Below are positions 1-9,785 of a stretch of 64,000 nucleotides of DNA, in pieces (the first letter of the stretch is position 1; the number at the start of each line of letters is the position of its first letter). The notes beneath the pieces were generated by a model. That model was not told where the DNA came from, ran no database searches, and saw only the letters and a list, made by a program, of their open reading frames with translations. This DNA is from Pandoraea communis (GTDB lineage: Bacteria > Pseudomonadota > Gammaproteobacteria > Burkholderiales > Burkholderiaceae), in contig NZ_CABPSJ010000002.1 of assembly GCF_902459745.1 (NCBI RefSeq), positions 186,001-250,000 of the forward strand. The letters run 5' to 3'. The translations under genes and the position numbers were made by a program.

Positions 1-398
1 AGGGCCTCGGATTCCGGCGAGTTGCCGTCATCCGGTTCGAGCGGCATGACTTCCGACGTGAACTGGGTTTCTTCCTCATCCACGCTCAGGGTGCGAGCGC
101 GCTGAATCCCCTCGACCAGCACCTTGACGGTGCCATCGGGCAGTTTGAGCATTTGCAGGATGTTCGCCACGCAACCGATCTCGTAGAGATCCTTGGACGT
201 AGGCTCATCCTTGGCCGCGGCTTTCTGCGCGACCAGCATGATGTGCTTGCCGCCTTCCATGGCGGTTTCAAGCGCTTTAATCGATTTCGGACGCCCCACG
301 AAAAGGGGAATCACCATGTGCGGAAACACGACCACGTCGCGCAAAGGCAACAGGGGCAGTTGAATCGCTTCGGGCGGGAGGATTTGGGTGCCTGACAT
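1..398 (-). CDS. lon: ATP-dependent protease Lon, N-terminal part (cut by window edge)
   Basis: The first 132 codons of Lon, a cytosolic AAA+ serine protease that degrades damaged and regulatory proteins. The translation opens with MSGTQILPPEAIQLPLLPL and continues with DVVVFPHMVIPLFVGRP, the typical start of the Lon substrate-binding N domain. The ATG at 398 is preceded by GGGGAACGAG, a good ribosome binding site. The gene lies downstream of clpX in the usual tig-clpP-clpX-lon order, but a strong terminator separates it from clpX, so it probably has its own promoter in 399-535. I found no clear heat-shock promoter there. The ATPase and protease domains lie outside the window. Confidence 0.96.
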   Translation of the reverse strand, partial: MSGTQILPPEAIQLPLLPLRDVVVFPHMVIPLFVGRPKSIKALETAMEGGKHIMLVAQKAAAKDEPTSKDLYEIGCVANILQMLKLPDGTVKVLVEGIQRARTLSVDEEETQFTSEVMPLEPDDGNSPESEA

Positions 399-535
399 CT
401 CGTTCCCCATATTTAACGAACCGTTGTGTTCCAGCTAGTTGAGGCCGCCGGCGAGAATTACAAGAGGGACGGAAAGCCCATTCGCCGACAAGTTGCACCA
501 CTCGGGGTTTCATTGCCCGTGGCACTAGTATGAAG

Positions 536-569
536 GAAAAAAAGCCGTCCATGTTTCCATGAACGGCTT
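536..569 (-). terminator. Rho-independent terminator after clpX
   Basis: On the minus strand, AGCCGT-T-CATG, a GAAA tetraloop, CATG-G-ACGGCT and then a run of seven T. The stem has one G-T mismatch position. It sits 23 bases after the clpX stop and so ends the clpX transcript before lon. Confidence 0.88.
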
Positions 570-591
570 CGGGTAGCACTGAGTTGACCGT

Positions 592-1872
592 TCAATTGGA
601 GCCGGCAACCTTGGGTGACTCCTGGTAGATCAAAAGCGGCTTTCCGTCGCCGCTGATCGCGTTTTCGTCCAGAATCACCTTGGTAACGCCCTTGAGCGAC
701 GGCAGCTCGTACATAACTTCGAGTAGCGCCTGTTCGATGATCGAACGCAGGCCACGCGCACCGGTCTTGCGCTTGATGGCCTTGCGCGCCACCGCATGCA
801 GCGCCGCCGGGCGGATTTCCAGCTCCACCCCTTCCATCATGAACAGACGCTGGTACTGCTTGACCAAAGCGTTCTTCGGTTCGATGAGGATGGTCACCAA
901 CACGTCCTCATCAAGCTTACCCAACGTGGCAACCACCGGCAGACGGCCGATCAACTCAGGAATCAAGCCGAATTTGATCAGATCTTCCGGTTCGACGTCA
1001 CGCAGCAACTCGCCAGCGTCGCGCTCTTCGCCAGTCTTGACCGTCGCGCCGAAACCGATACCCGTCTTCTCGGTGCGGTTCATGATGATCTTCTCGAGGC
1101 CATCGAACGCACCGCCGCAGATGAACAGGATGTTCGTCGTGTCGACCTGGATGAAATCCTGGTTCGGATGCTTGCGGCCACCTTGCGGCGGCACCGACGC
1201 CATCGTCCCTTCCACGAGCTTGAGCAGCGCTTGCTGCACGCCTTCGCCGGACACGTCGCGCGTAATCGACGGATTGTCCGACTTACGGCTGATCTTGTCG
1301 ATTTCGTCGATGTAGACGATGCCCTTCTGCGCCTGCTCGATCTCGTAATTGCAGTTCTGCAGCAGCTTCTGGATGATGTTTTCGACGTCTTCCCCCACGT
1401 AACCGGCTTCGGTCAGCGTAGTGGCGTCGGCAATCACGAAGGGCACGTTGAGCAAACGCGCGAGCGTCTGCGCAAGCAGCGTCTTGCCCGAACCGGTCGG
1501 CCCGATCAGCAGGATGTTGCTCTTGGACAGCTCGACCTCGTCGCGCTTGTCGCCGAGGTGTTTCAGTCGCTTGTAATGGTTGTAGACCGCAACCGCCAGG
1601 ATCTTCTTCGCGCGGTCCTGGCCGATCACATATTGATCGAGACTCTCGCGAATTTCCTGCGGTGACGGCAAATCGGACTTGCCACCACTGCCGCTCTCAT
1701 CTTCGGCTGCTGCGGCCTCGTCGCGAATGATCTCGTTGCACAGATCAATGCACTCGTCGCAGATGAACACGGACGGACCTGCGATGAGCTTCTTGACCTC
1801 GTGCTGGCTCTTTCCGCAGAAGGAGCAGTAGAGCAGCTTTTCGCCGTTGGAAGTGCTTTTTTTATCCACCAT
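592..1872 (-). CDS. clpX: ATP-dependent Clp protease ATP-binding subunit ClpX
   Basis: A 426-residue AAA+ unfoldase that feeds tagged proteins to ClpP. The N-terminal zinc-binding domain has Cys16, Cys19, Cys38 and Cys41. Walker A is GPTGSGKT at residues 124-131, Walker B is the IVYIDEIDK stretch near 190, and the ClpP-docking IGF loop appears in TGIGFGA near 275. The length is normal for the family. It follows clpP on the same strand after a 235-base gap that contains a long-range hairpin, so clpX may be transcribed both with clpP and from its own promoter. A TACAAT hexamer on the minus strand at 1949-1954 is a possible -10 box without a clear -35. Confidence 0.98.
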   Translation of the reverse strand: MVDKKSTSNGEKLLYCSFCGKSQHEVKKLIAGPSVFICDECIDLCNEIIRDEAAAAEDESGSGGKSDLPSPQEIRESLDQYVIGQDRAKKILAVAVYNHYKRLKHLGDKRDEVELSKSNILLIGPTGSGKTLLAQTLARLLNVPFVIADATTLTEAGYVGEDVENIIQKLLQNCNYEIEQAQKGIVYIDEIDKISRKSDNPSITRDVSGEGVQQALLKLVEGTMASVPPQGGRKHPNQDFIQVDTTNILFICGGAFDGLEKIIMNRTEKTGIGFGATVKTGEERDAGELLRDVEPEDLIKFGLIPELIGRLPVVATLGKLDEDVLVTILIEPKNALVKQYQRLFMMEGVELEIRPAALHAVARKAIKRKTGARGLRSIIEQALLEVMYELPSLKGVTKVILDENAISGDGKPLLIYQESPKVAGSN

Positions 1873-2020
1873 ATCTGTGTCAGCCTGCTAGCAATTTGCG
1901 CCCCGGTCGTCCCCCGTCGGGGGCGGCAAACGCGGCATACGTAATTGCATTGTAACGCCATGCCGCGCGAGCGTGTGGCCCACCCGCGACAACCCTAAAT
2001 TCCCTTTTACGACAAAGACT

Positions 2021-2069
2021 TGGCGCGATCACCCGGTCTTTCGAGACGAAAACACCCGGTGTCGCGCCA
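2021..2069. other. Structured hairpin in the clpP-clpX gap
   Basis: TGGCGCGA at 2021-2028 pairs perfectly with TCGCGCCA at 2062-2069. Inside it is a small GTCT-ttcg-AGAC hairpin, and two ACCCGG copies flank that. No T-run follows on the minus strand, so it is not a classical terminator. It could set clpP:clpX transcript ratios or act as a processing site; this is inference. Confidence 0.5.
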
Positions 2070-2107
2070 GCCATGTTACCCTCAGGCGCCCTGAATTCGA
2101 GACCGAA

Positions 2108-2764
2108 TCAGGGACGCTTTTCCAGCACGCGATCGATCAACCCATACTCGACAGCATCGGCCGCCGACTTGAAGTTGTCGCGATCGGTGTCACGCGCAAT
2201 GGCTTCAAGCGACTGACCGGTGTTGTCGGAGAGCAGTTGATTCAATCGGTCTTTGAGCAAAAGGATTTCCCGGGCGTGAATCTCGATGTCCGACGCCTGA
2301 CCGCGGGCGCCGCCCAGCGGTTGGTGAATCATGATGCGCGCGTTCGGCAGCGCAAAACGCTTGCCCTTTTCGCCGGCAGCGAGCAGGAATGCGCCCATGC
2401 TCGCGGCCATGCCCAGGCACAGCGTCGAGACCGCCGGCTTAACGAATTTCATCGTGTCGTAAATCGCCAGCCCCGCCGAGACGGAACCGCCCGGCGAGTT
2501 GATGTACATCGAGATTTCCTTGTCCGGATTTTCGCTCTCGAGGAACAGCAACTGGGCGACGACAAGGTTCGCGCTCTGGTCGTTGACCTCGCCCACCAGG
2601 AAAATGATGCGCTCCTTGAGGAGTCGCGAGTAAATGTCGTAAGCGCGCTCGCCACGACCACTTTGCTCGACGACCATCGGCACGAGGCCAAGGCCTTGTG
2701 TCTCGAGGGCGGAGTTGTGCGTCGGGGAGGCGAGTTGGGCGAGCAATTCGGAACGGGTAATCAT
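2108..2764 (-). CDS. clpP: ATP-dependent Clp protease proteolytic subunit ClpP
   Basis: A 218-residue serine protease that forms the double-heptamer chamber of ClpXP and ClpAP. The catalytic triad is visible: Ser122 in GMAASMGAF, His147 in IMIHQPLGG and Asp196 in DTDRDNF, with family-typical spacing. The N-terminal stretch of about 20 residues before the mature fold fits a self-cleaved propeptide. It sits between tig and clpX on the same strand, as in most proteobacteria. The start ATG at 2764 has the upstream sequence AGAAGGGTCG as a plausible ribosome binding site. Confidence 0.98.
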   Translation of the reverse strand: MITRSELLAQLASPTHNSALETQGLGLVPMVVEQSGRGERAYDIYSRLLKERIIFLVGEVNDQSANLVVAQLLFLESENPDKEISMYINSPGGSVSAGLAIYDTMKFVKPAVSTLCLGMAASMGAFLLAAGEKGKRFALPNARIMIHQPLGGARGQASDIEIHAREILLLKDRLNQLLSDNTGQSLEAIARDTDRDNFKSAADAVEYGLIDRVLEKRP

Positions 2765-2828
2765 ATCGGTTCGACCCTTCTATCGAGATGGTTTTGCGCG
2801 CCGCAGGGAGGAGGCCCGGAGGCCATTT

Positions 2829-2863
2829 GGAAAAGAACCGCCACGGCCTTGCGGCCGCGGCGG
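2829..2863 (-). terminator. Hairpin with short T-rich tail between tig and clpP
   Basis: On the minus strand an 11-base stem (one mismatch) with a four-base GCAA loop is followed by TTCTTTTCC. It could be a leaky terminator that lowers clpPX transcription relative to tig. The T-tract is interrupted, so the call is tentative. Confidence 0.5.
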
Positions 2864-2887
2864 CTCAGTTGGTCGTGTCGCGCTCGA

Positions 2888-4228
2888 TCAGGACTGCGTG
2901 TTGCCAGCCAGCTCTTCAAAGCTGACTTGCTTGTCGGTCACCTTGGCCTTACCCATGACGAACTCGACTACGTTGTTCTCGACGACAAAACCTTCCATTT
3001 CCGCCATGCGCTGCTGATCGCCATAGTACCAGCGGACGACTTCTTGCGGGTCTTCATAGCTCTTCGCGAACTCTTCGACTTCGGCCTTGATCTGCTCCGG
3101 CTTGGCTTGCAGGTCGTTCTGCTTGACCAGCTCAGCCAGGATGAGACCCAGCTTCACGCGACGCTCGGCTTGCTCCTTGAACATCTCCGCCGGGATCGGC
3201 ACGTTGCCAGCGTTCGGCACGCCGCGTTGTGCGAGGTCCTGACGAGCCATCGCCACCAGGCGCTCCTGATCCTGAGCGACCAGCGCGTTCGGCACTTCCA
3301 GCTCTGCCACGGAGATCAATGCGTTCATCACTTGATCCTTGAGCAGGGCCTGCGTACGGCGCTTCACTTCGCGCGACAGGTTTTCCTTGATGTCGGCGCG
3401 CATCTTTTCGATGCTGCCATCCGCGATACCGAGCGACTTGGCGAACTCGGCGTCGACTTCCGGCAGGTGCGCCCACTCGACCTTCTTCAGCGTGACGGTG
3501 AACGTGGCGGTCTTACCAGCCACTTCCTTGCCGTGGTACTCGTCCGGGAACTTGAGTTCGAATTCCTTCGACTCGCCGACCTTCAGGCCCAGCGTAGCCT
3601 TCTCGAATTCCGGCAGCATGCGGCCTTCGCCCAGCACGAAGACGAAGTCTTCGGCGCTACCGCCAGCGAACACTTCACCGTCGATCTTGCCGACGAAGTC
3701 GACCGTCACACGGTCGCCATCCTTGGCTTCCACCGCGCCGCCGTCGCCATGGGCGCCAGCTTCGCCGCGCACGTGATAGTGCACGCGCTGCTTGCGCAGG
3801 ATGTCGATGGTGCGATCGATCTCGGCTTCCGAGACGTCGGTCGTGGTGCGGCTGACTTCCGCGGCGGCCAGATCACCGATCTTGACTTCCGGGTAGATCT
3901 CGAACGTGGCGTCGAATGCGTATTCGGTGTCGGCAGCATCGGCCTTCGGCGCGAAGCGCGGCTGGCCTGCCACACGCAGATCCTGTTCCTTGCTGATTTC
4001 GAAGAATTGCTGGCCAACCTTGTCGCTCACGACTTCGGCTTCGACCTGACCACCGTATTGCTGGGTGACCATCTTCAGGGGCACCTTGCCCGGACGGAAG
4101 CCCGGCATGCGAACCGTCTTCGACAGCTTTTGAATGCGAGCTGCGACTTCTTTTTCGACTTCCTGCTTGGGCAGGGCGATGGTAAAGCGGCGCTCGAGCT
4201 TGCCGAGGTTTTCAACAGCGATAGTCAT
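2888..4228 (-). CDS. tig: Trigger factor (ribosome-bound chaperone, peptidyl-prolyl isomerase)
   Basis: A 446-residue trigger factor. It binds ribosomal protein L23 at the exit tunnel and shelters nascent chains. The N-terminal ribosome-binding domain ends in the signature [11 protein letters not shown] near residues 44-54. The FKBP-like domain (about 160-245) starts around [20 protein letters not shown], and the alpha-helical C-terminal arms fill the rest. The length is typical. It is the first gene of the tig-clpP-clpX block. Confidence 0.97.
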   Translation of the reverse strand: MTIAVENLGKLERRFTIALPKQEVEKEVAARIQKLSKTVRMPGFRPGKVPLKMVTQQYGGQVEAEVVSDKVGQQFFEISKEQDLRVAGQPRFAPKADAADTEYAFDATFEIYPEVKIGDLAAAEVSRTTTDVSEAEIDRTIDILRKQRVHYHVRGEAGAHGDGGAVEAKDGDRVTVDFVGKIDGEVFAGGSAEDFVFVLGEGRMLPEFEKATLGLKVGESKEFELKFPDEYHGKEVAGKTATFTVTLKKVEWAHLPEVDAEFAKSLGIADGSIEKMRADIKENLSREVKRRTQALLKDQVMNALISVAELEVPNALVAQDQERLVAMARQDLAQRGVPNAGNVPIPAEMFKEQAERRVKLGLILAELVKQNDLQAKPEQIKAEVEEFAKSYEDPQEVVRWYYGDQQRMAEMEGFVVENNVVEFVMGKAKVTDKQVSFEELAGNTQS

Positions 4229-4398
4229 GAGGATATTCGTCCATCCAGAGGGTCGTTCTGTGTTGCGGCGAGGGAATGCCGCAAGCGGACCCAGTCAGTT
4301 AATCAACCTTGGGCCGGAACCGGCGATGTAACGCCGGCTTCCCTCCGCCCCCGACAAATCGGGGTAGCCCCAAAACGGTTTTGCACACAAAGCGGGAC

Positions 4399-4404
4399 AT
4401 TTTA
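4399..4404 (-). promoter_or_regulatory. Possible extended -10 box upstream of tig
   Basis: The minus strand reads TGCTAAAAT, an extended -10 element, about 170 bases upstream of the tig start. No good -35 is present at 17 bases. The leader between this site and tig holds two small GC hairpins (near 4312-4340 and 4349-4364). Tentative. Confidence 0.3.
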
Positions 4405-4585
4405 GCAAACTATTGTCCGGTCTCCAGACTTTCCGGCCGGAAATCAGGGAAATCGGACCATTTTGCCTTCGCGCACCTTCCCGGCGCCATCTGCCACGTC
4501 AGGCGCGTCCCTATTGGGCGGAACAACGCTTTAGAGGGCCACGTCCACAAAAAGATCTTGGGAGACGTCCATTGGCGTTCTAGGA

Positions 4586-4622
4586 TTCAATCGAACGTTT
4601 GAATGAAACATCGGTTCATTGA
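4586..4622. promoter_or_regulatory. Overlapping inverted repeats upstream of the TetR gene (candidate operator)
   Basis: TTCAA-N8-TTGAA spans 4586-4603, with the near-perfect core CGAACGTTTG. TGAATGAA-N7-TTCATTGA spans 4600-4622 with one mismatch. The position just before a tetR gene suggests autoregulation. The AACGTTT core resembles the kind of site used by PsrA-type fatty-acid regulators; this match is inference. Confidence 0.45.
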
Positions 4623-4666
4623 CTCGACGTGGCGTTGTGCCGCGTCCTACTGAACGGGGGATCGTC

Positions 4667-5497
4667 GTGAGCTTACGCCTCTCGGCCGGCCGACAAGCTG
4701 GCGATACCAAGCTGCGCATCCTCGATGCCGCAGAAGATCTTTATATCGAATTCGGCTACGAAGCCATGTCCCTGCGCCAGATCACGTCACGCGCCGAGGT
4801 CAATCTGGCTGCCGTCAACTATCACTTCGGAAGCAAGGAAACCTTGCTTCAGGCCATGCTCTCGCGACGGCTCGACCGGCTCAACGAAGAACGTCTCGCA
4901 TTGCTGACCCGGGCCGAAGCCACCTGGCCGTCACCGCAGCTAACGTGCGAGCACGTGCTCGGAGCGATGTTCATCCCTGCCCTGGCCATTTCCCATCATC
5001 GCGATATCGGCGGCCCGGCGTTCCTGCGTCTGCTCGGGCGTGTCTATGCCGATCCGTCCCCGTTCATCCGCGATTATCTGCAACGGCACTACGCCCCGGT
5101 GTTCGAGCGATTCTTCGAGGCCTTCGCGCGCGCCTTGCCCGAGCTGCCGCGCCAGGAACTGGGCTGGCGGCTGCACTTCGCCCTGCAGGCGCTGTCCGGC
5201 GTGCTGGCGAGCACCGACACATCGCGCTTGATCGACACCTTTGCGCAAGGCCAGCCGATGGGCGACTTGCAGGTCGTCGCAAGACTCACCGCGCTCATGG
5301 TGGCAGCGCTCAAGGCACCGATGCCGGGCGAGGAGCAACTGGCGAGCTTCGCCGCCGTCTTCGCGCTTGCGAAAGACGCCAATATCACCCCTCCGCGTGA
5401 GGCCGGGCATGGCACAGAGCACCTCGCCCCGGCACCACGGGACGAAGGCCACGGGCCAGCCTCCGGAGACAACGACCGCGCGTTCGCGAACGCCTGA
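4667..5497 (+). CDS. TetR/AcrR-family regulator of the fatty-acid operon (PsrA-like)
   Basis: A 276-residue regulator. The N-terminal helix-turn-helix reads ILDAAEDLYIEFGYEAMS followed by LRQITSRAEVNLAAVNYHFG, very typical of TetR proteins. The C-terminal ligand domain carries YLQRHYAPVFERFFEAF. I chose the GTG at 4667 because GGGGGA lies just upstream, while an in-frame TTG at 4619 falls inside the likely operator. It is the only regulator next to the fadE operon, which starts 312 bases downstream on the same strand, so a role as an acyl-CoA-responsive repressor is likely but inferred. The last 40 residues are polar and probably disordered. Confidence 0.85.
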   Translation: MSLRLSAGRQAGDTKLRILDAAEDLYIEFGYEAMSLRQITSRAEVNLAAVNYHFGSKETLLQAMLSRRLDRLNEERLALLTRAEATWPSPQLTCEHVLGAMFIPALAISHHRDIGGPAFLRLLGRVYADPSPFIRDYLQRHYAPVFERFFEAFARALPELPRQELGWRLHFALQALSGVLASTDTSRLIDTFAQGQPMGDLQVVARLTALMVAALKAPMPGEEQLASFAAVFALAKDANITPPREAGHGTEHLAPAPRDEGHGPASGDNDRAFANA

Positions 5498-5809
5498 GCG
5501 TAAGCCCCGCGCAAACGCCTGAAGGCGTTCCGGAAGGATCGCCGCGCCGTGCGCCAGGCGCGCTGCACCAACGACTTTCACGAGTTGCATTCGCATCTTC
5601 GACGCGTCACCTGAATTCTCGGCGCACCAACCGGTCGCCGAGCGATCCAATAATAACGCCGTCGCCGGTTTGGACCGGGCGCAATGCCAGCGATCACCGG
5701 CAGATGGCACAAAGACGACAGCCCCCACAGTTGCCGGACATGGCGTATCCGCCATCACCGGTATAACGCCCAGCGCTTGCGGGAAAGCTGAACCGAAAGG
5801 GAGGAGAAA
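5498..5809. other. 312-base gap between tetR and fadE
   Basis: The gap holds a small AACGCC-TGAA-GGCGTT hairpin just after the tetR stop, without a T-run, and the fadE ribosome binding site GGGAGGAG at its end. No gene and no clear promoter hexamers were seen. It probably contains the fadE promoter. Confidence 0.4.
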
Positions 5810-8311
5810 ATGATGGCCGCATGGATTCTCGCGTTTGTCGTGGGCGTGACCGCCCTGCTTTTCTATCGCGCGCATGCCTGGCAATGGCTCATCGCCACGG
5901 CGCTATGGGTTGGCGCAGGCGCAGCGGCGGCACTGACGGGAACGGTCACGACTGTCGTCCTCGCCATCGTGTTCGTCTTGCCAGCGTTGATCCTGAGCAT
6001 CGGCCCATGGCGCCGTGCATGGGTTACCGCGCCCATGCTCGCCAAATTCCGCACGATCATGCCGGAAATGTCGGAGACGGAAAAAGACGCCATTGAAGCC
6101 GGCACCGTCTGGTGGGACGCCGATCTGTTCTCCGGCCGCCCCGACTGGCAGAAGTTCATGGCGCTGCCCGCGCCCGCCCTATCTGCCGAAGAACAGGCCT
6201 TCATGGCACACGAGGTCGAACATCTGTGCGATCTGTCCAACGACTGGGAAAGCACACAAGTCTGGCAAGACTTGCCGCCGAAAGCCTGGCAATACGCGAA
6301 GGATGCCGGCTTTCTGGGCATGATCATCCCCAAGCGCTACGGAGGTCTCGAATTCTCCGCCTATGCGCACTCGCAAGTGGTGATGAAGCTGGCGTCGCGC
6401 TGTTCCGCCGCCGCCGTGTCGGTCATGGTGCCGAACTCGCTCGGCCCGGCCGAACTGCTGCTGCACTACGGCACCGAGGCGCAAAAGAACTACTACCTGC
6501 CGCGTCTGGCAAAGGGCGAAGAGATCCCTTGCTTCGCGCTCACGAGCCCTTACGCGGGCTCTGACGCCGCCGCCATTCCCGACGTTGGCGTCGTCTGCCG
6601 CGGCGTACATGACGGCCGTGAAACGCTGGGCTTCCGTGTCACATGGAACAAGCGCTACATTACCCTCGGCCCGATCGCGACGGTGCTGGGCCTGGCGTTC
6701 CGCGCCCTCGACCCCGACCATCTGCTGGGTGACGACGACGAGCCGGGCATCACTTGCGCACTGATCCCGACCAACCATCCGGGCGTCGTGATCGGCCGCC
6801 GCCACTGGCCGCTGAACGCCGTTTTCCAGAACGGCCCGAATGCCGGCAAGGATGTCTTCATCCCCCTCGACTGGGTCATTGGCGGTCAGGCCCAAGTGGG
6901 CAAAGGCTGGCGGATGCTGATGGAGTGTCTCGCGGCTGGCCGTGCGATCTCGCTGCCGTCGTCGAACGTCGGCTATTCGAAGATCGCGGTGCGCGCTACG
7001 GGCGCCTACGCTGCGGTGCGCCGTCAGTTCCGCACGCCGATCGGCAAGTTCGAAGGCGTGCAGGAAGCGCTCGCCCGCATGGCCGGTAATTTGTATGCAA
7101 TGGACGCGGCACGCCGCATGGCAGCGCTCGCCGTCGATCTTGGCGAGAAGCCCTCGGTGATTTCCGCCATCGCGAAATATCATGTGACCGAGCGCGCGCG
7201 CAAAGTGGTGAACGACGGCATGGATGTCGTGGCGGGCAAAGGCATCTGCATGGGCCCGAACAACTTCCTCGCCCGCGCCTATCAGCAAATTCCGGTGTCG
7301 ATCACGGTCGAGGGCGCCAACATCATGACGCGGTGCCTGATGATCTTCGGTCAGGGCGCCATCCGCTGCCATCCGTACGTGCTCAAAGAACTCGCTGCGG
7401 CGCAGACCGCAGATCACGCTACCGCCGTGCGCGCATTCGACGACGCCCTTTTCGGCCATCTGACCTTCGTGACGAGCAACATCGCGCGCGGCGCGTTGCA
7501 TGGCATCACGCACGCCCGGTTCTCTGCCGTGCCGTCGAATGCCGCGCCCGAGCTGCATCCCTACTATCGTGCCGCGAATCGCATGTCGACACTGCTTGCG
7601 ATTGCGTCCGACGTCTCGATGGCGGTCCTCGGCGGCTCGCTCAAGCGTCGCGAGAGCATCACGGGCCGCCTGGGCGACATCCTCTCGCAACTGTTCCTGC
7701 TCACCGCAACGCTCAAGCGTTTCGAGGACGAAGGCCGTCCGAAAGCCGATCTGCCACTGGTGCATTGGGCCGCGCAAGACGCACTCTGGCAGGCACGCGA
7801 AGCCTTCGAAGGCGTGCTGGCGAACTACCCGTCGGGCGTTGTCGCCTGGTGGATGCACTGGAAACTCGCACCGCTCGGCCTGCCGTACGCCAAGCCGTCC
7901 GATGCGCTCGCGACACAAGTGGCCGAATTGATGCAAACGCCGGGCGACGCGCGCGAGCGCCTCATCGCAGGCAGCTACTCGCCACGCGTTGAAATCGACG
8001 GGCTTGCCTATGGCGAGATCGTCTTCCAGATGACGCCGCAGGTCACCGCCATCGAGCAGCGTCTGCGCATCGCGATCAAGGAAGGCCGTCTGCCGGCGAT
8101 GCCGCAAAGCCTGCCCGAATTCACGGCGTGGGTGGACCAGGCCGCAACGTTGCAACTTGTGAGCGACGACGAGCGCCGGGTGCTCACCCAATACGCCGAC
8201 TACGCCGCACGCGCGGTGGCCGTCGACGACTTCCCTGCCGACTTCGGACGCCTCGCCGACATGCAACACGCCCAACAACAGGAAGCGGCCGGCGAAGCAC
8301 TCACCACCTGA
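5810..8311 (+). CDS. fadE: Acyl-CoA dehydrogenase, FadE type
   Basis: An 833-residue FAD enzyme for the first step of beta-oxidation, acyl-CoA to trans-2-enoyl-CoA. Two hydrophobic segments at about residues 3-22 and 25-65 anchor the N-terminus in the membrane, as in E. coli FadE (814 residues). The dehydrogenase core carries LTSPYAGSD, and the FadE signature EGANIMTRCLMIFGQGAIRC lies near residue 505. The C-terminal 250-residue extension is typical of FadE and absent from short acyl-CoA dehydrogenases. The ATG is preceded by GGGAGGAG. It opens a compact plus-strand operon with a FabG, a MaoC and a thiolase. Confidence 0.95.
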   Translation: MMAAWILAFVVGVTALLFYRAHAWQWLIATALWVGAGAAAALTGTVTTVVLAIVFVLPALILSIGPWRRAWVTAPMLAKFRTIMPEMSETEKDAIEAGTVWWDADLFSGRPDWQKFMALPAPALSAEEQAFMAHEVEHLCDLSNDWESTQVWQDLPPKAWQYAKDAGFLGMIIPKRYGGLEFSAYAHSQVVMKLASRCSAAAVSVMVPNSLGPAELLLHYGTEAQKNYYLPRLAKGEEIPCFALTSPYAGSDAAAIPDVGVVCRGVHDGRETLGFRVTWNKRYITLGPIATVLGLAFRALDPDHLLGDDDEPGITCALIPTNHPGVVIGRRHWPLNAVFQNGPNAGKDVFIPLDWVIGGQAQVGKGWRMLMECLAAGRAISLPSSNVGYSKIAVRATGAYAAVRRQFRTPIGKFEGVQEALARMAGNLYAMDAARRMAALAVDLGEKPSVISAIAKYHVTERARKVVNDGMDVVAGKGICMGPNNFLARAYQQIPVSITVEGANIMTRCLMIFGQGAIRCHPYVLKELAAAQTADHATAVRAFDDALFGHLTFVTSNIARGALHGITHARFSAVPSNAAPELHPYYRAANRMSTLLAIASDVSMAVLGGSLKRRESITGRLGDILSQLFLLTATLKRFEDEGRPKADLPLVHWAAQDALWQAREAFEGVLANYPSGVVAWWMHWKLAPLGLPYAKPSDALATQVAELMQTPGDARERLIAGSYSPRVEIDGLAYGEIVFQMTPQVTAIEQRLRIAIKEGRLPAMPQSLPEFTAWVDQAATLQLVSDDERRVLTQYADYAARAVAVDDFPADFGRLADMQHAQQQEAAGEALTT

Positions 8312-8357
8312 GCCAGCCCATGCCACGTCTGCCCATCACTCTGAGGATTTACGCGCC

Positions 8358-9785
8358 GTGACGACGTCCGACCGATACCTAGCCTTCGCCAACTCCGCCG
8401 TAGGCAGCCGTCTGGCCGATGCGCTGGGGCTGCCGCGCCCCGTGCCGCTTGAGCGCATGCCGCCCTTCGGCGACACCGTGACACGCGAGATTGCAGCGCC
8501 GCTCGCCGTCGTGGGCGGCGCGGCAGACGCGCCGCTATTGCCCGGCCTGGCCCGCGAACTGCATTGGCTTGGTGTTCCCAGCCTTGCCCACGTGGCGCGA
8601 CTCGACTGGATTTCGTACGCCAACAAGGCGGGCACGATGAGCGGACGCTTCAATCCGAACGAAGGGGTGCGTCCCAAAGCCCTGCTGTTCGACGCCAGCG
8701 CCATCGCCGACACCGGCGAGCTGAGTGCGCTCTACACGTTCTTCCACGACACCCTCGCGACGCTCGACCGCTGTGCGCGGGTGCTCGTGCTGGGCTTGCC
8801 GCCATCGCTGGCGCCGACGCCACAAGCCAGCGTTGCACAGCGAGCGCTTGAGGGCTTCGTGCGCTCGCTTGCGAAGGAACTCAAACGCGGGGCTACGGCG
8901 CAGTTGCTTTACGTCGCGCCACGCGCGCGCGAAGCCTTGCACTCGACGTTGCGCTTTTTCCTGTCACCGCGCGCCGCTTATGTAAGCGGGCAAGCTGTCA
9001 CCTTGCAGGACCCTGTGTTCGAAACGCCACCGATGCGCGATCAGCGCCCGCTCGCCGGGCAAGTCGCGGTCGTGACCGGCGCCGCACGCGGCATCGGCGA
9101 AGCCATTGCCACCGTGTTGGCACGCGACGGCGCACATGTCGTGTGCATCGACATCCCGGCCGCACAGGCGCCACTCGAAGCCGTAGCGGCGCGTCTTGAA
9201 GGTAGCGCCCTCGCATGCGACATCGCCGCGCCCGAGGCGGGCGTCACGCTGCTGGCACATCTGTCGGCGCACGCACCGCGCGGCCTCGACATCCTCGTCC
9301 ATAACGCCGGCATCACACGCGACAAGACACTCGTGCGCATGAGCGAGGCGCAATGGCAGAGCGTGCTCGACATTAACGCCGGTGCGCCGCAACGGCTTAA
9401 CGCCGCGCTGCTCGACGCAGGCGTGCTGCGTGCCAACAGCCGGATCGTCGGCGTGACGTCGATCAGCGGCATTGCGGGCAATCGCGGGCAGACGAACTAT
9501 GCCGCGTCGAAGGCGGCCGTGATTGGCATGGTGGAAGCCTGGTCGCCGGTGCTCGCCGAGCGCCACATCAGCATCAACGCCGTCGCCCCCGGATTCATTG
9601 AAACGCAGATGACCGCCGCCGTACCGTTCGCCATCCGTGAAGCCGGACGCCGCATGAACTCGCTCGGCCAGGGCGGCCAGCCGGTCGACGTCGCCGAGGC
9701 CATCGCGTGGCTCGCACATCCGGCCTCCGGTGCGCTGACCGGACAGGTCGTGCGTGTCTGCGGTCAGAGCCTGCTGGGAGCATGA
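8358..9785 (+). CDS. 3-oxoacyl-(ACP/CoA) reductase, long FabG type
   Basis: A 475-residue reductase of the high-molecular-weight FabG class (compare mycobacterial FabG4). Residues 1-230 form a degenerate flavodoxin-like Rossmann domain. The active short-chain dehydrogenase domain starts near 233 with VVTGAARGIGEAI, has NAG, and ends in the Ser-Tyr-Lys set VTSISGIAGNRGQTNYAASK. The family interconverts 3-oxoacyl and (R)-3-hydroxyacyl thioesters. The start is GTG. The stop overlaps the next start by ATGA, so it is translationally coupled to the MaoC gene. Confidence 0.92.
   Translation: MTTSDRYLAFANSAVGSRLADALGLPRPVPLERMPPFGDTVTREIAAPLAVVGGAADAPLLPGLARELHWLGVPSLAHVARLDWISYANKAGTMSGRFNPNEGVRPKALLFDASAIADTGELSALYTFFHDTLATLDRCARVLVLGLPPSLAPTPQASVAQRALEGFVRSLAKELKRGATAQLLYVAPRAREALHSTLRFFLSPRAAYVSGQAVTLQDPVFETPPMRDQRPLAGQVAVVTGAARGIGEAIATVLARDGAHVVCIDIPAAQAPLEAVAARLEGSALACDIAAPEAGVTLLAHLSAHAPRGLDILVHNAGITRDKTLVRMSEAQWQSVLDINAGAPQRLNAALLDAGVLRANSRIVGVTSISGIAGNRGQTNYAASKAAVIGMVEAWSPVLAERHISINAVAPGFIETQMTAAVPFAIREAGRRMNSLGQGGQPVDVAEAIAWLAHPASGALTGQVVRVCGQSLLGA

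Noticed and set aside
4300-4400. Possible tRNA in the tig leader
   Set aside because: The GC hairpins do not form a cloverleaf and no T-loop TTCGAAT sequence is present.
1973-4405. 810-codon plus-strand frame
   Set aside because: Antisense to clpP and trigger factor; a shadow of their codon bias, with no family resemblance.
6179-8326. 715-codon minus-strand frame
   Set aside because: Antisense to fadE, His/Arg-rich composition typical of shadow frames.
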